A stretch of DNA of 64,000 nt from UBA4656 sp002405525 (GTDB lineage Bacteria > Pseudomonadota > Gammaproteobacteria > Xanthomonadales > Ahniellaceae). Numbering within the stretch: position 1 is the first letter of the stretch; each line of letters starts with the position of its first letter. The DNA is taken from assembly GCA_036723735.1 (NCBI GenBank), contig DAIMGT010000002.1, positions 1-64,000 on the forward strand, in the 5' to 3' direction. Position numbers and translations under genes: made by a program. The notes under the pieces were generated by a model. That model had not been told where the DNA came from. It did no database searches and worked only from the letters and a program-made list of their open reading frames with translations. Below, in pieces: positions 1 to 11,406 of the stretch.

Positions 1-765
1 TTCCACAACGCCTGCGACCAGATCCGCGGCGAGGCCTGCTCGCTGCAGTTCTTCTCCAACGACCAGTACCGCAACCCGATGGTGGTGCGGATGGCGGGAC
101 TCGGCTACCAGAAGGGCTTCGGCGGCCATTTCCACAACGACAACGGCATCGCCGCGCTGCGCGACATCCCGGGCCTGGTGGTGGGGTGCCCCTCGCGCGG
201 CGACGATGCGGCCCTGATGCTGCGCACGCTGACCGCGCTGGCCAAGGTCGACGGCCGCGTCAGCATCCTCCTCGAGCCCATCGCGCTGTACATGACCAAG
301 GACCTGCACGAGGCGGGCGATGGCGGATGGCTTGCGGGCTACCCGAAGCCCGGCGAGGTGATGCCGCTGGGCGAGGGCCGGGTCTACGGCGACGGCACGG
401 ATCTGTTGTTCGTCACCTTCGGCAACGGCGTGCCGATGGCGCTGCGCGCCGCGAAGTCGCTCGCGTCGCGGGGGCTGGCGCAGTGCCGGGTGCTCGACCT
501 GCGCTGGCTGGTGCCGCTGAACGCAGACCTCGTCGCCCGTCACGCGGGCGCTTGCGCCCGGATCCTGGTGGTCGACGAGGGGCGACGCAGTGCCGGGGTG
601 GGGGAGGGCATCCTCACGGCGATCGTCGAGGGCGGGCACGCCGTCAAGCCCCTCGCGCGGGTCGTCGGCGAGGACTCCTACACCCCCCTGGCGGGGGCGG
701 CGAGCCTCGTGTTGCCCTCGGATGCCGCCGTTCTGGCGGCGGCGCAAGCCCTGCTGCGCCGCTGA
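1..765 (+). CDS. 2-oxoacid dehydrogenase E1, beta/transketolase C-terminal part (5' truncated by window)
   Basis: The frame is open from base 1 and ends at a TGA at 763-765, so only the last 254 residues are present. They match the C-terminal half of a thiamine-diphosphate E1 component of the branched-chain or pyruvate dehydrogenase type: the pyrimidine-binding domain end (GGHFHNDNGIAALRDIPG near residue 41) followed by the transketolase C-terminal domain (LLFVTFGNGVPMALRAA, then VLDLRWLVPLN and ILVVDEGRRSAGVGE). The E1 enzyme decarboxylates a 2-oxoacid and passes the acyl group to lipoyl-E2 in the cytoplasm. Whether this is a separate beta subunit or the end of a fused alpha-beta polypeptide cannot be decided because the start is outside the window. 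No E2 or E3 gene follows. Confidence 0.85.
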   Translation, partial: FHNACDQIRGEACSLQFFSNDQYRNPMVVRMAGLGYQKGFGGHFHNDNGIAALRDIPGLVVGCPSRGDDAALMLRTLTALAKVDGRVSILLEPIALYMTKDLHEAGDGGWLAGYPKPGEVMPLGEGRVYGDGTDLLFVTFGNGVPMALRAAKSLASRGLAQCRVLDLRWLVPLNADLVARHAGACARILVVDEGRRSAGVGEGILTAIVEGGHAVKPLARVVGEDSYTPLAGAASLVLPSDAAVLAAAQALLRR

Positions 766-826
766 GCGATCGCCCCTGCCCCCGCTGGTGGAGCCGCCGG
801 GGGGAATACCCTATCATCGCGGAGCC

Positions 827-1726
827 ATGGCGGTCACCCAGCCCACCACCATCCTGTTCGCCGACGTCAGCGGCAGCACCAAGCTGTTCGAACTGCGCGG
901 CGACGTGGAGGCACGGCGCATCGTCGCTGCGGTGCTGGCCGCGCTGGGCGAGGTCGCGGGCCGTCATGGCGGCAGGGTGATCAAGACCATCGGCGATTCG
1001 GTGATGTGCACCTTTCCGGCGGCGCTCAACGGCCTGCTCGCCGCCACCGACATGCAGAAGCGGGTCGCCCACGACCCGGTGTTCGTCAAGGACAACCTCG
1101 CGATCCGGGTGGGACTCCACCATGGCGACACCCTGATCGAGGAGAACGACGTCTACGGTGATGCGGTCAACACCGCCGCCCGGATGGAGCAACTCGCCCG
1201 ACGCGAGCAGATCGTCACCACCGCGTCCACGGTCGCCGGCGTCAATCCCGGGGTGGTGCGCTCGCGCGCGCTGGGCACCGCGCGGGTCAGCGGAAAGCAG
1301 CACCCGATCGAGATCGTCGACGTGCAGTGGCAGGAGGATCTGTCGAACGTCACCACCGTGCAGCGCGCGATCCGGCTCGACAGCCTTCCCGGGCAGGGCG
1401 GAGCCAAGCTCACCCTGCGCTATCGCGACCGGGTGTTCGAACTCGATGCCACCTCGCAGCCGTTCACGCTCGGGCGCGAGATCAATTCCAGCCTGGTGAT
1501 CGACGCTGAATGGGTGTCGCGCAACCACGCGACGATCGAGTACAAGCGCGGCTGGTTCATGATCTCCGACCGCAGCACCAACGGCACCTGGGTCAAGCTG
1601 GCCGACGACGACGAACTGCGCCTGCACCGCGACGAAACCCAGTTGCGCAAGTCCGGAACCATCAGCCTCGGGCAGGCCGTGGCGGCGAACAAGAACGACG
1701 TGTTGTACTTCCAGTGCTCCGCCTGA
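827..1726 (+). CDS. Class III adenylate/guanylate cyclase with C-terminal FHA domain
   Basis: This 299-residue cytoplasmic protein has a class III nucleotide cyclase domain in about the first 165 residues and a forkhead-associated (FHA) phosphothreonine-binding domain at about 205-290. The metal-binding aspartates are seen in FADVSGST near residue 10 and in GDSVM after a Lys (IKTIGD). The purine/ribose-binding run GDAVNTAARM is intact, so catalysis looks possible, and the Asp in that run fits ATP as substrate. The FHA signature is complete (LGRE, SRNHA, STNGT). The ATG at 827 is chosen because the conserved domain starts at once; the frame is open upstream. The FHA domain suggests control by a Ser/Thr kinase, but none is in the window. 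The next gene, a GspE-like ATPase, lies 92 bp downstream on the same strand. Confidence 0.85.
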   Translation: MAVTQPTTILFADVSGSTKLFELRGDVEARRIVAAVLAALGEVAGRHGGRVIKTIGDSVMCTFPAALNGLLAATDMQKRVAHDPVFVKDNLAIRVGLHHGDTLIEENDVYGDAVNTAARMEQLARREQIVTTASTVAGVNPGVVRSRALGTARVSGKQHPIEIVDVQWQEDLSNVTTVQRAIRLDSLPGQGGAKLTLRYRDRVFELDATSQPFTLGREINSSLVIDAEWVSRNHATIEYKRGWFMISDRSTNGTWVKLADDDELRLHRDETQLRKSGTISLGQAVAANKNDVLYFQCSA

Positions 1727-1818
1727 CGGCTGCCGGCCGGTCGCAGGTTCCGTGCGGGCCGCGTCGCCGGCGCTGATCTCCGACCGCGCCCTGCGCGCGG
1801 GCCGGCAAAGAGGGTTCC

Positions 1819-3948
<2,130 letters not shown>

Positions 3949-3959
3949 GGGAGGATCCG

Positions 3960-4604
3960 TTGAACGCACCGTCCCGCTTCGCCTTCGCCGGTAGCGACCT
4001 TGCCGTTCTGTTCCGGCTGGCCGGGCGCGACGACGCGGCGACCTACCGCCTCGTGGAGGACCTGGAGGCCTGTTGCGCCGCCTTCATGGTGCTCGCCCGC
4101 GGCGAACACGGTCGATTGCCGCCCAAGGTGGCTGCCGATCTCGACGGTATCTCCCGGCTCGCCGCCGCCCTGCGGTCCGCGCTTTACGAACTGCCGGCCG
4201 ACGTGAGCTTGCTGCTCGATCTGCACGTGCTCAGCGAGGGCGCACAGCGCCGTATCGGCCGCGATCTTGAACGGGTCACGCAACCGCTGGAGGACCTGGT
4301 CGCGGTGATGGCCGAGGTGCGGCGCGATACCGATGCCCAGTTGCAGGCTGGCAGCACGCAGATCGACCAGCGCCTGCTGTCCGCGATCGCCTCGTCCTAC
4401 CGTAACCGGCTCAACCTTCGGCCCTCCGCGGACGATGGCGGGCACTTCGAGCGATTCCTGCGCGGCGTGCTCGAGCTCGCCGCGGTGCAGGCGCCCGAAT
4501 TCGCAGCGCTGTCGCGTCGGGTCGGGACTGTGCAGCTCGCCGCGGCCTGCGACGGGGCGGCCGGGCGGGGTCCACCGCTCGGCAGGCCGCTACTGCAAGA
4601 GTAG
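3960..4604 (+). CDS. Hypothetical protein, follows GspE-like ATPase
   Basis: I do not recognise this protein of about 214 residues. It is soluble, without a signal peptide or membrane segment, and mostly helical by composition, with many Leu/Ala/Arg heptad-like stretches between residues 25 and 150. Two starts are possible. An ATG at 3945 overlaps the ATPase stop codon but has no ribosome site. A TTG at 3960 has a strong GGAGG five bases upstream and is preferred. Either way the gene is tightly coupled to the GspE-like ATPase and probably shares its transcript, so a helper or regulator of that ATPase is a reasonable guess but nothing more. Confidence 0.65.
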   Translation: MNAPSRFAFAGSDLAVLFRLAGRDDAATYRLVEDLEACCAAFMVLARGEHGRLPPKVAADLDGISRLAAALRSALYELPADVSLLLDLHVLSEGAQRRIGRDLERVTQPLEDLVAVMAEVRRDTDAQLQAGSTQIDQRLLSAIASSYRNRLNLRPSADDGGHFERFLRGVLELAAVQAPEFAALSRRVGTVQLAAACDGAAGRGPPLGRPLLQE

Positions 4605-4630
4605 AGGCCGGGCGGGCCGGCTGTCGCGGT

Positions 4631-4636
4631 TATGAT
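4631..4636 (+). promoter_or_regulatory. Candidate -10 element (TATGAT) for the amidohydrolase gene
   Basis: TATGAT lies 25 bases before the preferred GTG start at 4662 and is followed by GC-rich sequence. No good -35 hexamer is visible at 16-18 bases upstream. The same bases contain ATG triplets that could be misread as the gene start. Confidence 0.4.
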
Positions 4637-4661
4637 GCGCCCTGCTGCCGCGGAGTCCGAC

Positions 4662-5954
4662 GTGCGCCGAGCCCTGATCCTTCTCGCCCTGCTGTCCTGC
4701 GCTCCCGCCGCGTCCGCCGCGGAAGTGCTGCTGCTGCGCGCCGACCGCGTGATCGTCGATCCAGGGACGGCGCCGCGCGGTGCGACGACGATCATGGTGC
4801 GCGGCGGGCGTATCGAAGCCCTGTTTGACGGGCTCGTTGTGAGTCCGACGCTGGAGGAGGGCGAGGTGGCGCGCGAGATCGACCTGCGCGGGCGCACCGT
4901 CCTGCCCGGGTTGATCGACTGCCACGTGCACTTGACCGGCGATCCGGCGACCCCGTGGTGGCGGGACGCCGTCGATACGCCCGAACAGGCGGCCATCATC
5001 GGCGTCAAGAACGCCGCGCTCACCGTGCGCGCGGGGTTCACCACGGTTCGCGATCTCGGCGGCAACCGGCAGGCCCCGCACGCGCTGCGCGACGCCATCG
5101 CCGCCGGCACGGTTCCGGGACCGCGGGTGCTGGTCGCCGGGCAGGCGATCTCCATCGTCGGCGGGCACGGCGACGCCAACGGATTCAATCCCGAGGCCAC
5201 GATGGCGCTGTCAGGACCGAACATCTGCACCGGGGCCGACCAGTGTGCGCAGCGGGTGCGCGAGATGTCGCGCGCCGGCGCCGACGTGATCAAGCTCGCC
5301 GCGACCGGCGGCGTGCTCAGCCAGCAGAACCGCGGGCTCGACCAGCACTTCAGTGCCGCCGAACTGGCATCGATCGTCGACACCGCGCACTTGCTCGGCC
5401 TCAAGGTGGCCGCACACGCCCATGGGCCGCGTGGGATCGAGGCCGCGGCGCGTGCCGGGGTGGACTCGATCGACCACGGCACCTACATCGACGCCGCGGG
5501 TGTGGCGGCGATGCGAGCCAGCGGCACGTTCCTGGTGCCGACCCTGTCGCCGACGATCGCCTATCGCGAACGTATCGGCAGCGGCGCCTACACCGCCATC
5601 GTAGAGGCGAAGATCCGCCAACGGCTCGCCGCCACCGGCAAGAACATCGCCGCCGCGCGCGAGGCGGGCATCCGGATCGCGTTCGGCACCGATGCCGGCG
5701 TGTCGGACCACGGCCGCAACGCCGAGGAGTTCCCGCTGATGGTCCGCTATGGCGGCATGCAGCCGCGCGACGCTCTCGCTGCGGCGACGGTGGAGGCCGC
5801 AGACCTGCTGGGACTGGCGTCGGAGGTCGGCACCCTGGAGGCGGGCAAGTCGGCCGACGTGATCGCCGTCGAGGGCGACCCGCTGGGCGACGTGGCCGCC
5901 TTGCAGCAGGTGCGGTTCGTGCTTGCGCGCGGGCGCGTGGCGAGGCAGGACTGA
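4662..5954 (+). CDS. Exported metal-dependent amidohydrolase (imidazolonepropionase/prolidase-like)
   Basis: About 430 residues with an N-terminal signal peptide (VRRALILLALLSCAPAASA), so the enzyme is probably periplasmic. The amidohydrolase superfamily ligands are present: HVH in IDCHVHLTGD, the carboxylated-Lys candidate in DVIKLAATGG, two His in VAAHAHG and IDHGTY, and the catalytic Asp in AFGTDAGV. The C-terminal beta domain closes with the usual GKSADVIAVEGDPL. Related exported enzymes act on dipeptides such as Xaa-Pro or on cyclic amides; the substrate cannot be read here. Start: the frame opens at ATG 4632, but GTG 4662 puts a GGAG six bases upstream and gives a clean signal peptide, while 4631-4636 looks like a -10 box. 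Confidence 0.85.
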   Translation: MRRALILLALLSCAPAASAAEVLLLRADRVIVDPGTAPRGATTIMVRGGRIEALFDGLVVSPTLEEGEVAREIDLRGRTVLPGLIDCHVHLTGDPATPWWRDAVDTPEQAAIIGVKNAALTVRAGFTTVRDLGGNRQAPHALRDAIAAGTVPGPRVLVAGQAISIVGGHGDANGFNPEATMALSGPNICTGADQCAQRVREMSRAGADVIKLAATGGVLSQQNRGLDQHFSAAELASIVDTAHLLGLKVAAHAHGPRGIEAAARAGVDSIDHGTYIDAAGVAAMRASGTFLVPTLSPTIAYRERIGSGAYTAIVEAKIRQRLAATGKNIAAAREAGIRIAFGTDAGVSDHGRNAEEFPLMVRYGGMQPRDALAAATVEAADLLGLASEVGTLEAGKSADVIAVEGDPLGDVAALQQVRFVLARGRVARQD

Positions 5955-6019
5955 CGGGCTTAGAGCCCAGAAAGGGGTGGTTCCGCTCTCGACCGGGCCC
6001 TGGGCCCCGGGCCATCGCC

Positions 6020-7342
6020 TCAATCGACCCCCGCCTCCTGGTGCAGCATGCGGCGCGCGCGCTTGATCACCCACCAGACGGAGAGCAGGACGACCGGGAT
6101 GGAAGCGCCCATGGCGACCTCCGGCGAGACCGGCCACATGGCTGTGGCGGACAGCGACTTGGCCGCGAAGCCGATCAGGCCGACCACGTAGTAGGAGATC
6201 GCGGCCACCGAGAGCCCTTCGACCGTGGCCTGCAGGCGCACCTGAAGCCGCTGGCCGCGCGTCAGCGAGCGCAGCAGGTCCTGGCTCTGCGCCTCGTTGC
6301 GGATGTCCACCCGCGTGCGCAGCAGGGCGCTGCCGCGCGAAGTCCGCTCCGAAAGGCCGGCCAGGCGCAGCGCCGCCGCCTCCACCGTGGCCATGGCGGG
6401 CACCAGCCTGCGGCGCAGGAAGGCAAACGCCGGCACGCAGCCGTCGATCGGTGCCTCGTCGAGTTCGGCCATGCGCTGGAGCACGATTCCGTGATAAGCG
6501 TTGCTGGCCGCGAAGCGCACGGTGTGTTGCGCGATCAGTGTCTCGATCTCGGTCGCCACGCGCATCAGGTCATCCAGCAAGGCCATGTCCTCGTTGGCGC
6601 CATCCTGGATGGCGCGCGAGATCGCCGCCAAGGCCGCTTCGTTGCGGGCCAGCGCCGCCGACAGTGTTCGCGCGGGCTGGAAGGCGCGCATCGCCATCAC
6701 GCGGTAGATCTCGAGCTCGGTCACCTGCGCCGCCAGTCGCCCGGCGGTGTCGGCATCCATCGCCTCGCACAGCACCAGCGCACGCATGAAGCCGTCGGCG
6801 CGCACGCGGAAGTCGGCGAACAGTCGTGCCGAACCCCCGGCGATGCGCGAGGCCGTGATTCTCGGCGTGCCGAGGAAGGCCTTGGCCAGCGCCACGGCGG
6901 TGGCGTCCCCGTGCCCTTCGCTGACCAGCAGGCACAACTGCAAGGCGACCACGGTGCGCCCGGGCAGCGCGCGCAGCCAGTCCGGGGGCAGGGGGATGGC
7001 GCCCTGCAGTGCGGGAAGGTCGGCGCCGAGCAGTGCCGACTGCCGGACCGGTTGCACCGCCGTGTAACGGGAAAACTCCGTATGTCGCTCCCATTGCAGC
7101 AGCGCCGCGCCGAGCGTGGCACGCAGGAAGCCGGGCTCCTCCGCCGCGATTCCCGCCTCGTCCAGGCGCCCCAGGTGGGCGCGCTCGGCCGCCGCGTCAC
7201 CGTCGTGCAGGGTGACGATGCAGGTCAGGACCGACGGCAAGGAAACCGGTACCGGCGGCCGTGCGTGCGCTTCACCGACCAGGGCCTGACGCTCCGGTGC
7301 GTCCTCGGGCAGCAGTCGGGGCGGGGCGGGCAGGACATCCAT
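6020..7342 (-). CDS. DUF3422-family membrane-anchored protein
   Basis: This 440-residue protein matches the DUF3422 family by its opening (RQALVGEAHARPPVPVS), the long central helical region and two C-terminal membrane helices (about 370-390 and 405-425), followed by a short basic tail. The family is widespread in alpha- and gammaproteobacteria and has no firmly known function; the layout suggests a large cytoplasmic domain anchored by a C-terminal hairpin. The start at 7342 is used because the family begins at this point; the frame is open to 7489. The gene is convergent with the amidohydrolase gene, and the 65-bp gap contains GC-rich palindromes that might end both transcripts. Confidence 0.8.
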   Translation of the reverse strand: MDVLPAPPRLLPEDAPERQALVGEAHARPPVPVSLPSVLTCIVTLHDGDAAAERAHLGRLDEAGIAAEEPGFLRATLGAALLQWERHTEFSRYTAVQPVRQSALLGADLPALQGAIPLPPDWLRALPGRTVVALQLCLLVSEGHGDATAVALAKAFLGTPRITASRIAGGSARLFADFRVRADGFMRALVLCEAMDADTAGRLAAQVTELEIYRVMAMRAFQPARTLSAALARNEAALAAISRAIQDGANEDMALLDDLMRVATEIETLIAQHTVRFAASNAYHGIVLQRMAELDEAPIDGCVPAFAFLRRRLVPAMATVEAAALRLAGLSERTSRGSALLRTRVDIRNEAQSQDLLRSLTRGQRLQVRLQATVEGLSVAAISYYVVGLIGFAAKSLSATAMWPVSPEVAMGASIPVVLLSVWWVIKRARRMLHQEAGVD

Positions 7343-7550
7343 GGGCGCAGCATAGCGCGCCCCGGCGACCGACCCGGTGCAGCCGCGGGTGACGGTTGCT
7401 TGCACGGGTCGAGCGCGACGGGCGACCTCGGCAGGCAGTCGGACTGCGAAAACTGTCGCTGTGTGTCCGGACCGCGCTCGCGTCACCAATCGTTACTTGC
7501 GCGCTGCGTTGATGCCTTTTCAATTCTGTGGGGTCCAGTCAGCATGTACG

Positions 7551-8753
7551 ATGGAGCGCATGGCGACGGACGGCACGCCCGGGTTCCGCAAACTCGTGAT
7601 CGAGTACGTCGGCGGCAGCGACGAGGAGCGCGCGCTCCTGCGCCTGCTGCTGCGCTCGCTCGCGCCACGGTTGCGCTCGACCTGGATCTGGGGCTCGGCG
7701 GACAACGCCGATCTGCTGGTGGTCGACCCGACGGTGCTGGTCGGGGAGGTCGCTCGCACCCGTGCGTTGGAATCCGGGGTCCGCTGCGTGGTGCTGTCTG
7801 CGTCGCCCGGCGGGCGCAGCGGCGATTTCGTGCTTCCGCTGCCGCTGCGCGCCGACGACGTGCTGCGCGTTCTCGATGCCGCGTCGATGGCACTCGAATC
7901 CGGCATGCGGCCGGTCCTGGGTGGCGGCAACGCCGTCGACGCCGGTTCGGGCGACGAGTCCTGGAAAGCCGATTTCGCCGCCATCGGTTTCGACATCGAC
8001 TTCGATGCCCCGCCGCCGAGCCCGCCACCGGGCGCGGATGAGGCGGAATCCCTGTTCCGCCGCGATCCTTCGGGCGAGAGGTCGAGCGTGCTGATCCCCG
8101 GAAGTCTGGGGCCGGAGGTCGGCATCGACTGGTCGGGTGACGTCACGGCGCGATCGGAAATGCGCGCCGGCGGTCCACGGACCGCCGATTCTCCAACCCG
8201 GCGCCAATCGGCCAAGGGGGAACCGTCCCACACCCTGACCGAGATCCTCGAGGGGGGGCTTCTGGTCGGTCCCAGCCGGATCGCCGAGTCGGGCCTGCCG
8301 GAACTGGTGCTGGATCCGAAGGCCCGTGTCTATCACTGCGCGGCCCCTCTGCCGGCGCTGGAGCCCTACTTCGGGCGCCCGATCAAGCTCTCCGCGTGGG
8401 TGCCGTTGACCGGGTCCGACCTGACGTCGGCGCGCGGGAAATCCGCCGCCCAGCCCTACGATCGCCTGCGCTGGCTCGACGTGCTGCTGCTGTCCGGGGG
8501 CAGCCTGGCGCGTCGGCTTGATCCCGGTGGCGTCTACCGGTTGCGGCAGTGGTTTCCGATCGCGCGCGAGTACCCTCGCGCGTATCGCATCTCGGCTGCG
8601 CTGCTGCGGCCGACCCGTCTACACGAGGTGGCGGCGGCAACCGGCCTGCCGATGGCGGAGGTGTTCAACGTGGTCAACGCCTGGGATGCTCTCGGCTTCC
8701 TGGAATGGCAGCCGCGCGACCGGCTGCGTCGGGACCCCCAGGGCGGCTCCTGA
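7551..8753 (+). CDS. Hypothetical protein with receiver-like N-terminus and helix-turn-helix-like C-terminus
   Basis: About 400 residues of no family I recognise. Residues 1-120 alternate beta and alpha in the manner of a degenerate response-regulator receiver fold (KLVIEYVGGSDEE, DLLVVDP, CVVLSAS, LPLPLRADDVLRVLDAA). The middle 120-250 is low in complexity and probably disordered. The last 140 residues form a compact domain ending in a helix-turn-helix-like stretch (HEVAAATGLPMAEVFNVV). This layout resembles xanthomonad regulators with pseudo-receiver domains, but this is inference. Start is uncertain between ATG 7551 and ATG 7560; the frame is open further upstream but that part looks non-coding. 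No signal peptide or membrane segment is seen. Confidence 0.6.
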   Translation: MERMATDGTPGFRKLVIEYVGGSDEERALLRLLLRSLAPRLRSTWIWGSADNADLLVVDPTVLVGEVARTRALESGVRCVVLSASPGGRSGDFVLPLPLRADDVLRVLDAASMALESGMRPVLGGGNAVDAGSGDESWKADFAAIGFDIDFDAPPPSPPPGADEAESLFRRDPSGERSSVLIPGSLGPEVGIDWSGDVTARSEMRAGGPRTADSPTRRQSAKGEPSHTLTEILEGGLLVGPSRIAESGLPELVLDPKARVYHCAAPLPALEPYFGRPIKLSAWVPLTGSDLTSARGKSAAQPYDRLRWLDVLLLSGGSLARRLDPGGVYRLRQWFPIAREYPRAYRISAALLRPTRLHEVAAATGLPMAEVFNVVNAWDALGFLEWQPRDRLRRDPQGGS

Positions 8754-8762
8754 CGGAGCGGT

Positions 8763-10010
8763 TCAGCGCATTGCGTGAGCGCGGATGAAGGCGCGCACCT
8801 CGGGGTAGATCCTCTCGCGCCAGCGCCGGCCGCTGAAGATGCCGTAATGGCCGGCGCCCTCGGCGAGCAGGTGTCCCTTGCGCGTTGCCGGCACTCCGCG
8901 GCACAGGTCGAGCGCCGCCCGCGTCTGGCCGGCGCCGGAGATGTCGTCGAGTTCGCCCTCGATCGTGAGCAGCGCGGTGTCGCGGATCGCTTCCGGTGCA
9001 ACCCGGCTGCCGCGCACCGCCCAGGTTCCCTCCGGCAGTGCGTGCTCCTTGAACACCACGCGGATGGTGTCGAGGTAGTACTCCGCCGGCATGTCGAGCA
9101 CCGCGTTGTACTCGTCGTAGAACCGGCGGTGCGAATCGGCGTCTTCGAGGTCGTCCTTGAGCAGGTCCTCGTAGAAGTCCCAGTGCGACATGAAGTGGCG
9201 TTGCGGGTTCATGGCGATGAAGCCCGCGTGCTGCAGGAATCCGGGATAGACACGCCGGCCGCGCCCGGGGTAGTTGCCGGGCACGAAATGGATCAGGTTG
9301 CCCTCGAACCAGGCCAGTGACCGGGTGCTGGCGAGGTCGTTGACCCGGGTCGGGCTGCGCCGGGCGTCGATCGGTCCGCCCATCATGGTCATGCTCAGCG
9401 GCGTCTCCTCGCCGGCCGCGGCCATCAGCGAGACCGCCGCCAGCACCGGCACGGTCGGCTGGCAAACCGAAACCAGATGCAGCCGCGCGGCGCCGATGTG
9501 GCGGATGAACTCCTGGATGTAGGCGACGTAGTCGTCCAGGTGGAAGGCGCCCTCCGCGGTCGGCACCATGCGCGCGTCGATCCAGTCGGTGACGTAGACC
9601 TTGTGGTCGGCGAGCAGGGTGCGCACCGTGTCGCGCAACAGGGTCGAGTGGTGGCCCGACAGCGGGGCGACCAGCAGCACCACCGGGTCGTCCTTGAGGT
9701 CGGCGATGGTCGATGGATCGTCGGCGAAACGCTTGAAGCGGACCAGGTTGCAGAACGGCTTGCGCAGGACCTTGTACTCGACGATCGGCACCTCGTGCCC
9801 GTGCGCGGTCACCGAGCGGATGTCGAACTGCGGCTTCTCGTAGTCCTTGCCCAGCCGATACATCAGTTCATAGCCGGCGGCCAGCCGGTTCGCGCCGGGC
9901 ACGTGGCTGAGCCACGAGCCCGGCTCGGACAGGATCCGCGCGTTCGCCTCCGACCAGTAGACCAGCGGGCTGAGCATGGCGCGCTGGAACTCGTGCAGGT
10001 GGTAGAGCAT
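8763..10010 (-). CDS. phaZ: Intracellular poly(3-hydroxybutyrate) depolymerase
   Basis: This 415-residue protein starts with the family opening MLYHLHEFQRAMLSPLVYWS and has an alpha/beta-hydrolase fold. The nucleophile box is VSVCQPTVPVL with a cysteine at residue 183, the same residue number as the catalytic Cys of the well-studied Ralstonia PhaZa1 enzyme. Candidate catalytic Asp and His lie near the C-terminus (IEGELDDISG and EGAGHYGIFSG). It degrades amorphous native PHB granules in the cytoplasm to 3-hydroxybutyrate oligomers or monomers. There is no signal peptide, in line with an intracellular enzyme. The start at 10010 has a GGAG just upstream. It is divergent from the flavin monooxygenase gene; no PHA synthase is nearby. 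Confidence 0.92.
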   Translation of the reverse strand: MLYHLHEFQRAMLSPLVYWSEANARILSEPGSWLSHVPGANRLAAGYELMYRLGKDYEKPQFDIRSVTAHGHEVPIVEYKVLRKPFCNLVRFKRFADDPSTIADLKDDPVVLLVAPLSGHHSTLLRDTVRTLLADHKVYVTDWIDARMVPTAEGAFHLDDYVAYIQEFIRHIGAARLHLVSVCQPTVPVLAAVSLMAAAGEETPLSMTMMGGPIDARRSPTRVNDLASTRSLAWFEGNLIHFVPGNYPGRGRRVYPGFLQHAGFIAMNPQRHFMSHWDFYEDLLKDDLEDADSHRRFYDEYNAVLDMPAEYYLDTIRVVFKEHALPEGTWAVRGSRVAPEAIRDTALLTIEGELDDISGAGQTRAALDLCRGVPATRKGHLLAEGAGHYGIFSGRRWRERIYPEVRAFIRAHAMR

Positions 10011-10128
10011 CGCGGACTCCGGGGGTCGGGCGCGTCGGGTCGATCGCGCATTGTGCATCGCATCAAGCACGGGCGCCAATTCGACATTCAGGTATCGTGC
10101 CAGCCGGCCGGACGGGGGCGGGTGGGGC

Positions 10129-11406
10129 ATGCGCAAGCGGGTCGCGGTGGTGGGGGCGGGGCCGAGCGGCATCGCGGCGCTGAAGGCCCTGCTGGCCGAG
10201 GGGCACGACGCCGTGGCGTTCGAGCAGTCCGACCGCATCGGCGGCAACTGGGTGTTCCGACCGGAGGCGTCGCACTCCAGCGTCTACGAGACGACCCACA
10301 TCATCTCCAGCCGGCGATGGTCCTCCTTCGAGGACTTCCCGATGCCGGAGGACTACCCCGACTATCCCTCGCACGCGCAGGTGCTGGCCTACTTCGAGGC
10401 CTACGCCGCGCGCTTCGGGCTGGCGCCGCACGTGCGGCTGCGCACGCGCGTGGCGCGCGCCGAGCGCTGCGCGACCGGTGGCTGGATTCTCACGCTGGCG
10501 GGCGAGGCCGGCCCGGCCACCGAGCGCTTCGACGCCCTGCTGGTCGCCAACGGCCACCACTGGGCCCCATCCATGCCCGAGGTGCCGGGTCGCTACGACG
10601 GCGAGGTCCTGCATTCGCACGCCTTCAAGCGCGCCGAGCCGTTCCGGGGCCGTCGCGTGCTGGTGGTCGGCGCGGGCAACTCGGCCTGCGACGTGGCGGT
10701 GGAGTGCTCGCGGGTGGCGGCGTTCGTCGGCCTGTCGGTGCGCCGCGGCCAGCACATCGTGCCCAAGTTCCTGCGCGGCCGGCCGTCCGACGACAATCAC
10801 GCTGGGCTGCGCTGGCTGCCGGCACCCCTGCGCCAGCGACTGCTGGGATTCGGGCTGCGTCTGGTGCAGGGGCGCTACGCCGACTATGGGCTGCCGGAGC
10901 CGGAGGTCGGTCTGCTGGAGATGCACCCGACGGTCAACTCCGAGCTGCTGTATTTCATCCGCCACGGCCGCATCCATCCGCGTCCCGGCGTGGCGCGCTT
11001 CGACGGGCCCGAGGTGGTGTTCACCGACGGCCGCCGCGAGGCCTGGGACACGGTGGTTTTCGCCACCGGCTACAACATCCGCTTTCCGTTCCTCGATCCG
11101 GCGCTGGTGCCGTGGGTGGACGACCACGCCATCCCGCTGTATCGCAAGATGATCCCGGCCGAGGTCGACGACCTGTACTTCATCGGCCTGTTCCAGCCGT
11201 TGGGGTGCATCTGGCCGCTGGCGGACCTGCAGGCGCGCATCGCCGCCCGCGCGATCGGCGGCCGCTGGCGCCGCCCCGCCGACCTGCCGGCGCGGATCGC
11301 GCACGAGATGGCGCACCCGCACTACCGCTTCCAGCGCAGCCGACGGCATGCCGTCGAGGTCGACTACCACCGGTTCCGCGCTGAGCTGCTGGCCGAACTG
11401 GGCTGA
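10129..11406 (+). CDS. Flavin-containing monooxygenase (FMO/Baeyer-Villiger type)
   Basis: This 425-residue flavoprotein has an N-terminal FAD Rossmann motif (VAVVGAGPSGIAALKAL), the FMO identifying motif around YDGEVLHSHAF, a second NADPH-binding motif (VLVVGAGNSACDVAVE) and the late FATGYN motif. Such enzymes use NADPH and oxygen to oxidise nitrogen or sulfur atoms or to insert oxygen next to a ketone; the substrate is not evident. The ATG at 10129 lies just before the FAD motif after a G-rich stretch. It is divergently transcribed from the PHB depolymerase gene across about 118 bp, which may hold shared control. The stop is followed by the TonB receptor region. Confidence 0.88.
   Translation: MRKRVAVVGAGPSGIAALKALLAEGHDAVAFEQSDRIGGNWVFRPEASHSSVYETTHIISSRRWSSFEDFPMPEDYPDYPSHAQVLAYFEAYAARFGLAPHVRLRTRVARAERCATGGWILTLAGEAGPATERFDALLVANGHHWAPSMPEVPGRYDGEVLHSHAFKRAEPFRGRRVLVVGAGNSACDVAVECSRVAAFVGLSVRRGQHIVPKFLRGRPSDDNHAGLRWLPAPLRQRLLGFGLRLVQGRYADYGLPEPEVGLLEMHPTVNSELLYFIRHGRIHPRPGVARFDGPEVVFTDGRREAWDTVVFATGYNIRFPFLDPALVPWVDDHAIPLYRKMIPAEVDDLYFIGLFQPLGCIWPLADLQARIAARAIGGRWRRPADLPARIAHEMAHPHYRFQRSRRHAVEVDYHRFRAELLAELG

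Noticed and set aside
4955..8041. A 1028-residue plus-strand open frame
   Set aside because: It crosses three genes in wrong frames and on both sides of a convergent junction; composition is that of a shadow frame.
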